From NCBI GenBank assembly GCA_963585895.1, contig OY757939.1:37276832-37340831 (forward strand): 64,000 nucleotides of DNA, given 5' to 3'. Under the pieces are notes generated by a model. That model was not told the DNA's origin, did no database searches, and saw only the letters and a program-made list of their open reading frames with translations. The position numbers and the translations under genes are program-made. This document shows positions 63,846-64,000 of this stretch, piece by piece; the stretch's first letter is position 1; each line of letters begins with the position of its first letter. Source of the stretch: Sepioteuthis lessoniana (taxonomy: Eukaryota > Mollusca > Cephalopoda > Myopsida > Loliginidae).

Positions 63846-64000
63846 AACCGATATTCAATGAGAATAATATTGTAATGCGAGTAAAATTACGTTGAAGGAT
63901 AATCATTTCCCTCAAAAGAAAAAAAATACTTTGCACGAGGATCAAGGCTAGAATGGCTAATTGATATAAAAAGCGACGGCTTTTTTTAACACGTGACAGT

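Overview
This window is animal, and almost certainly invertebrate, nuclear DNA. I see no operon structure and no recognisable host gene. Open frames are short and the base composition is AT-rich. The space is filled by TA/CA/GA microsatellites, tRNA-derived SINEs, Tc1/mariner DNA transposons, pieces of non-LTR retrotransposons and putative solo LTRs. The transposase and LINE fragments belong to types common in molluscs, arthropods and other invertebrates. The sequence alone does not name the species. All coding matter found is transposon-derived and broken.

Layout. 1-4751 is a satellite array of about 86 copies of a 55-bp unit that runs off the left edge. 5-14 kb holds tRNA-SINEs (family T1), a head-to-head pair of an abundant unclassified element (REP-A), a decayed reverse-transcriptase fragment (LINE-N), an LTR-like element (LTR-1) and strong fold-back sequences. 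14-25 kb holds three copies of a second LTR-like family (LTR-2), each with a different internal tandem repeat. It also holds three copies of a 190-bp repeat (REP-D), a mariner copy inserted in one of them, and a SINE (family T2) inserted in an LTR-2 copy with a 16-bp target-site duplication. 25-36 kb contains two more internally deleted mariners, REP-A copies, a 165-bp tandem triplication of a LINE 3' end, and Penelope-like fold-back pieces. 36-50 kb is a dense SINE/REP-A mosaic with readable nested insertions. 52-54 kb carries the best-preserved coding remnant, a zinc-knuckle (gag-like) ORF1 of a jockey-type LINE on the minus strand. 57-60 kb has two further Tc1/mariner relics, LINE-N pieces and a 420-bp inverted-repeat element with a hammerhead-ribozyme-like core. 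60-64 kb is again SINE and REP-A.

How the parts relate. The autonomous donors (LINE with reverse transcriptase, full mariner transposase, LTR element with pol) are absent or broken, so the window is a record of past activity. REP-A, T1 and T2 are short non-autonomous elements that presumably borrowed LINE machinery. REP-A carries a conserved 3' hairpin followed by different short tandem tails.

The most striking signals are two. First, a hammerhead-like core (CTGANGA, helix II, GAAA) recurs at about eight loci with compensatory stem changes, mostly inside inverted-repeat elements resembling Penelope-like ends. Second, the 55-bp satellite carries two GAATATTC dyads per unit, matching a minimal heat-shock-element dyad, and is built of duplicated multi-unit blocks.
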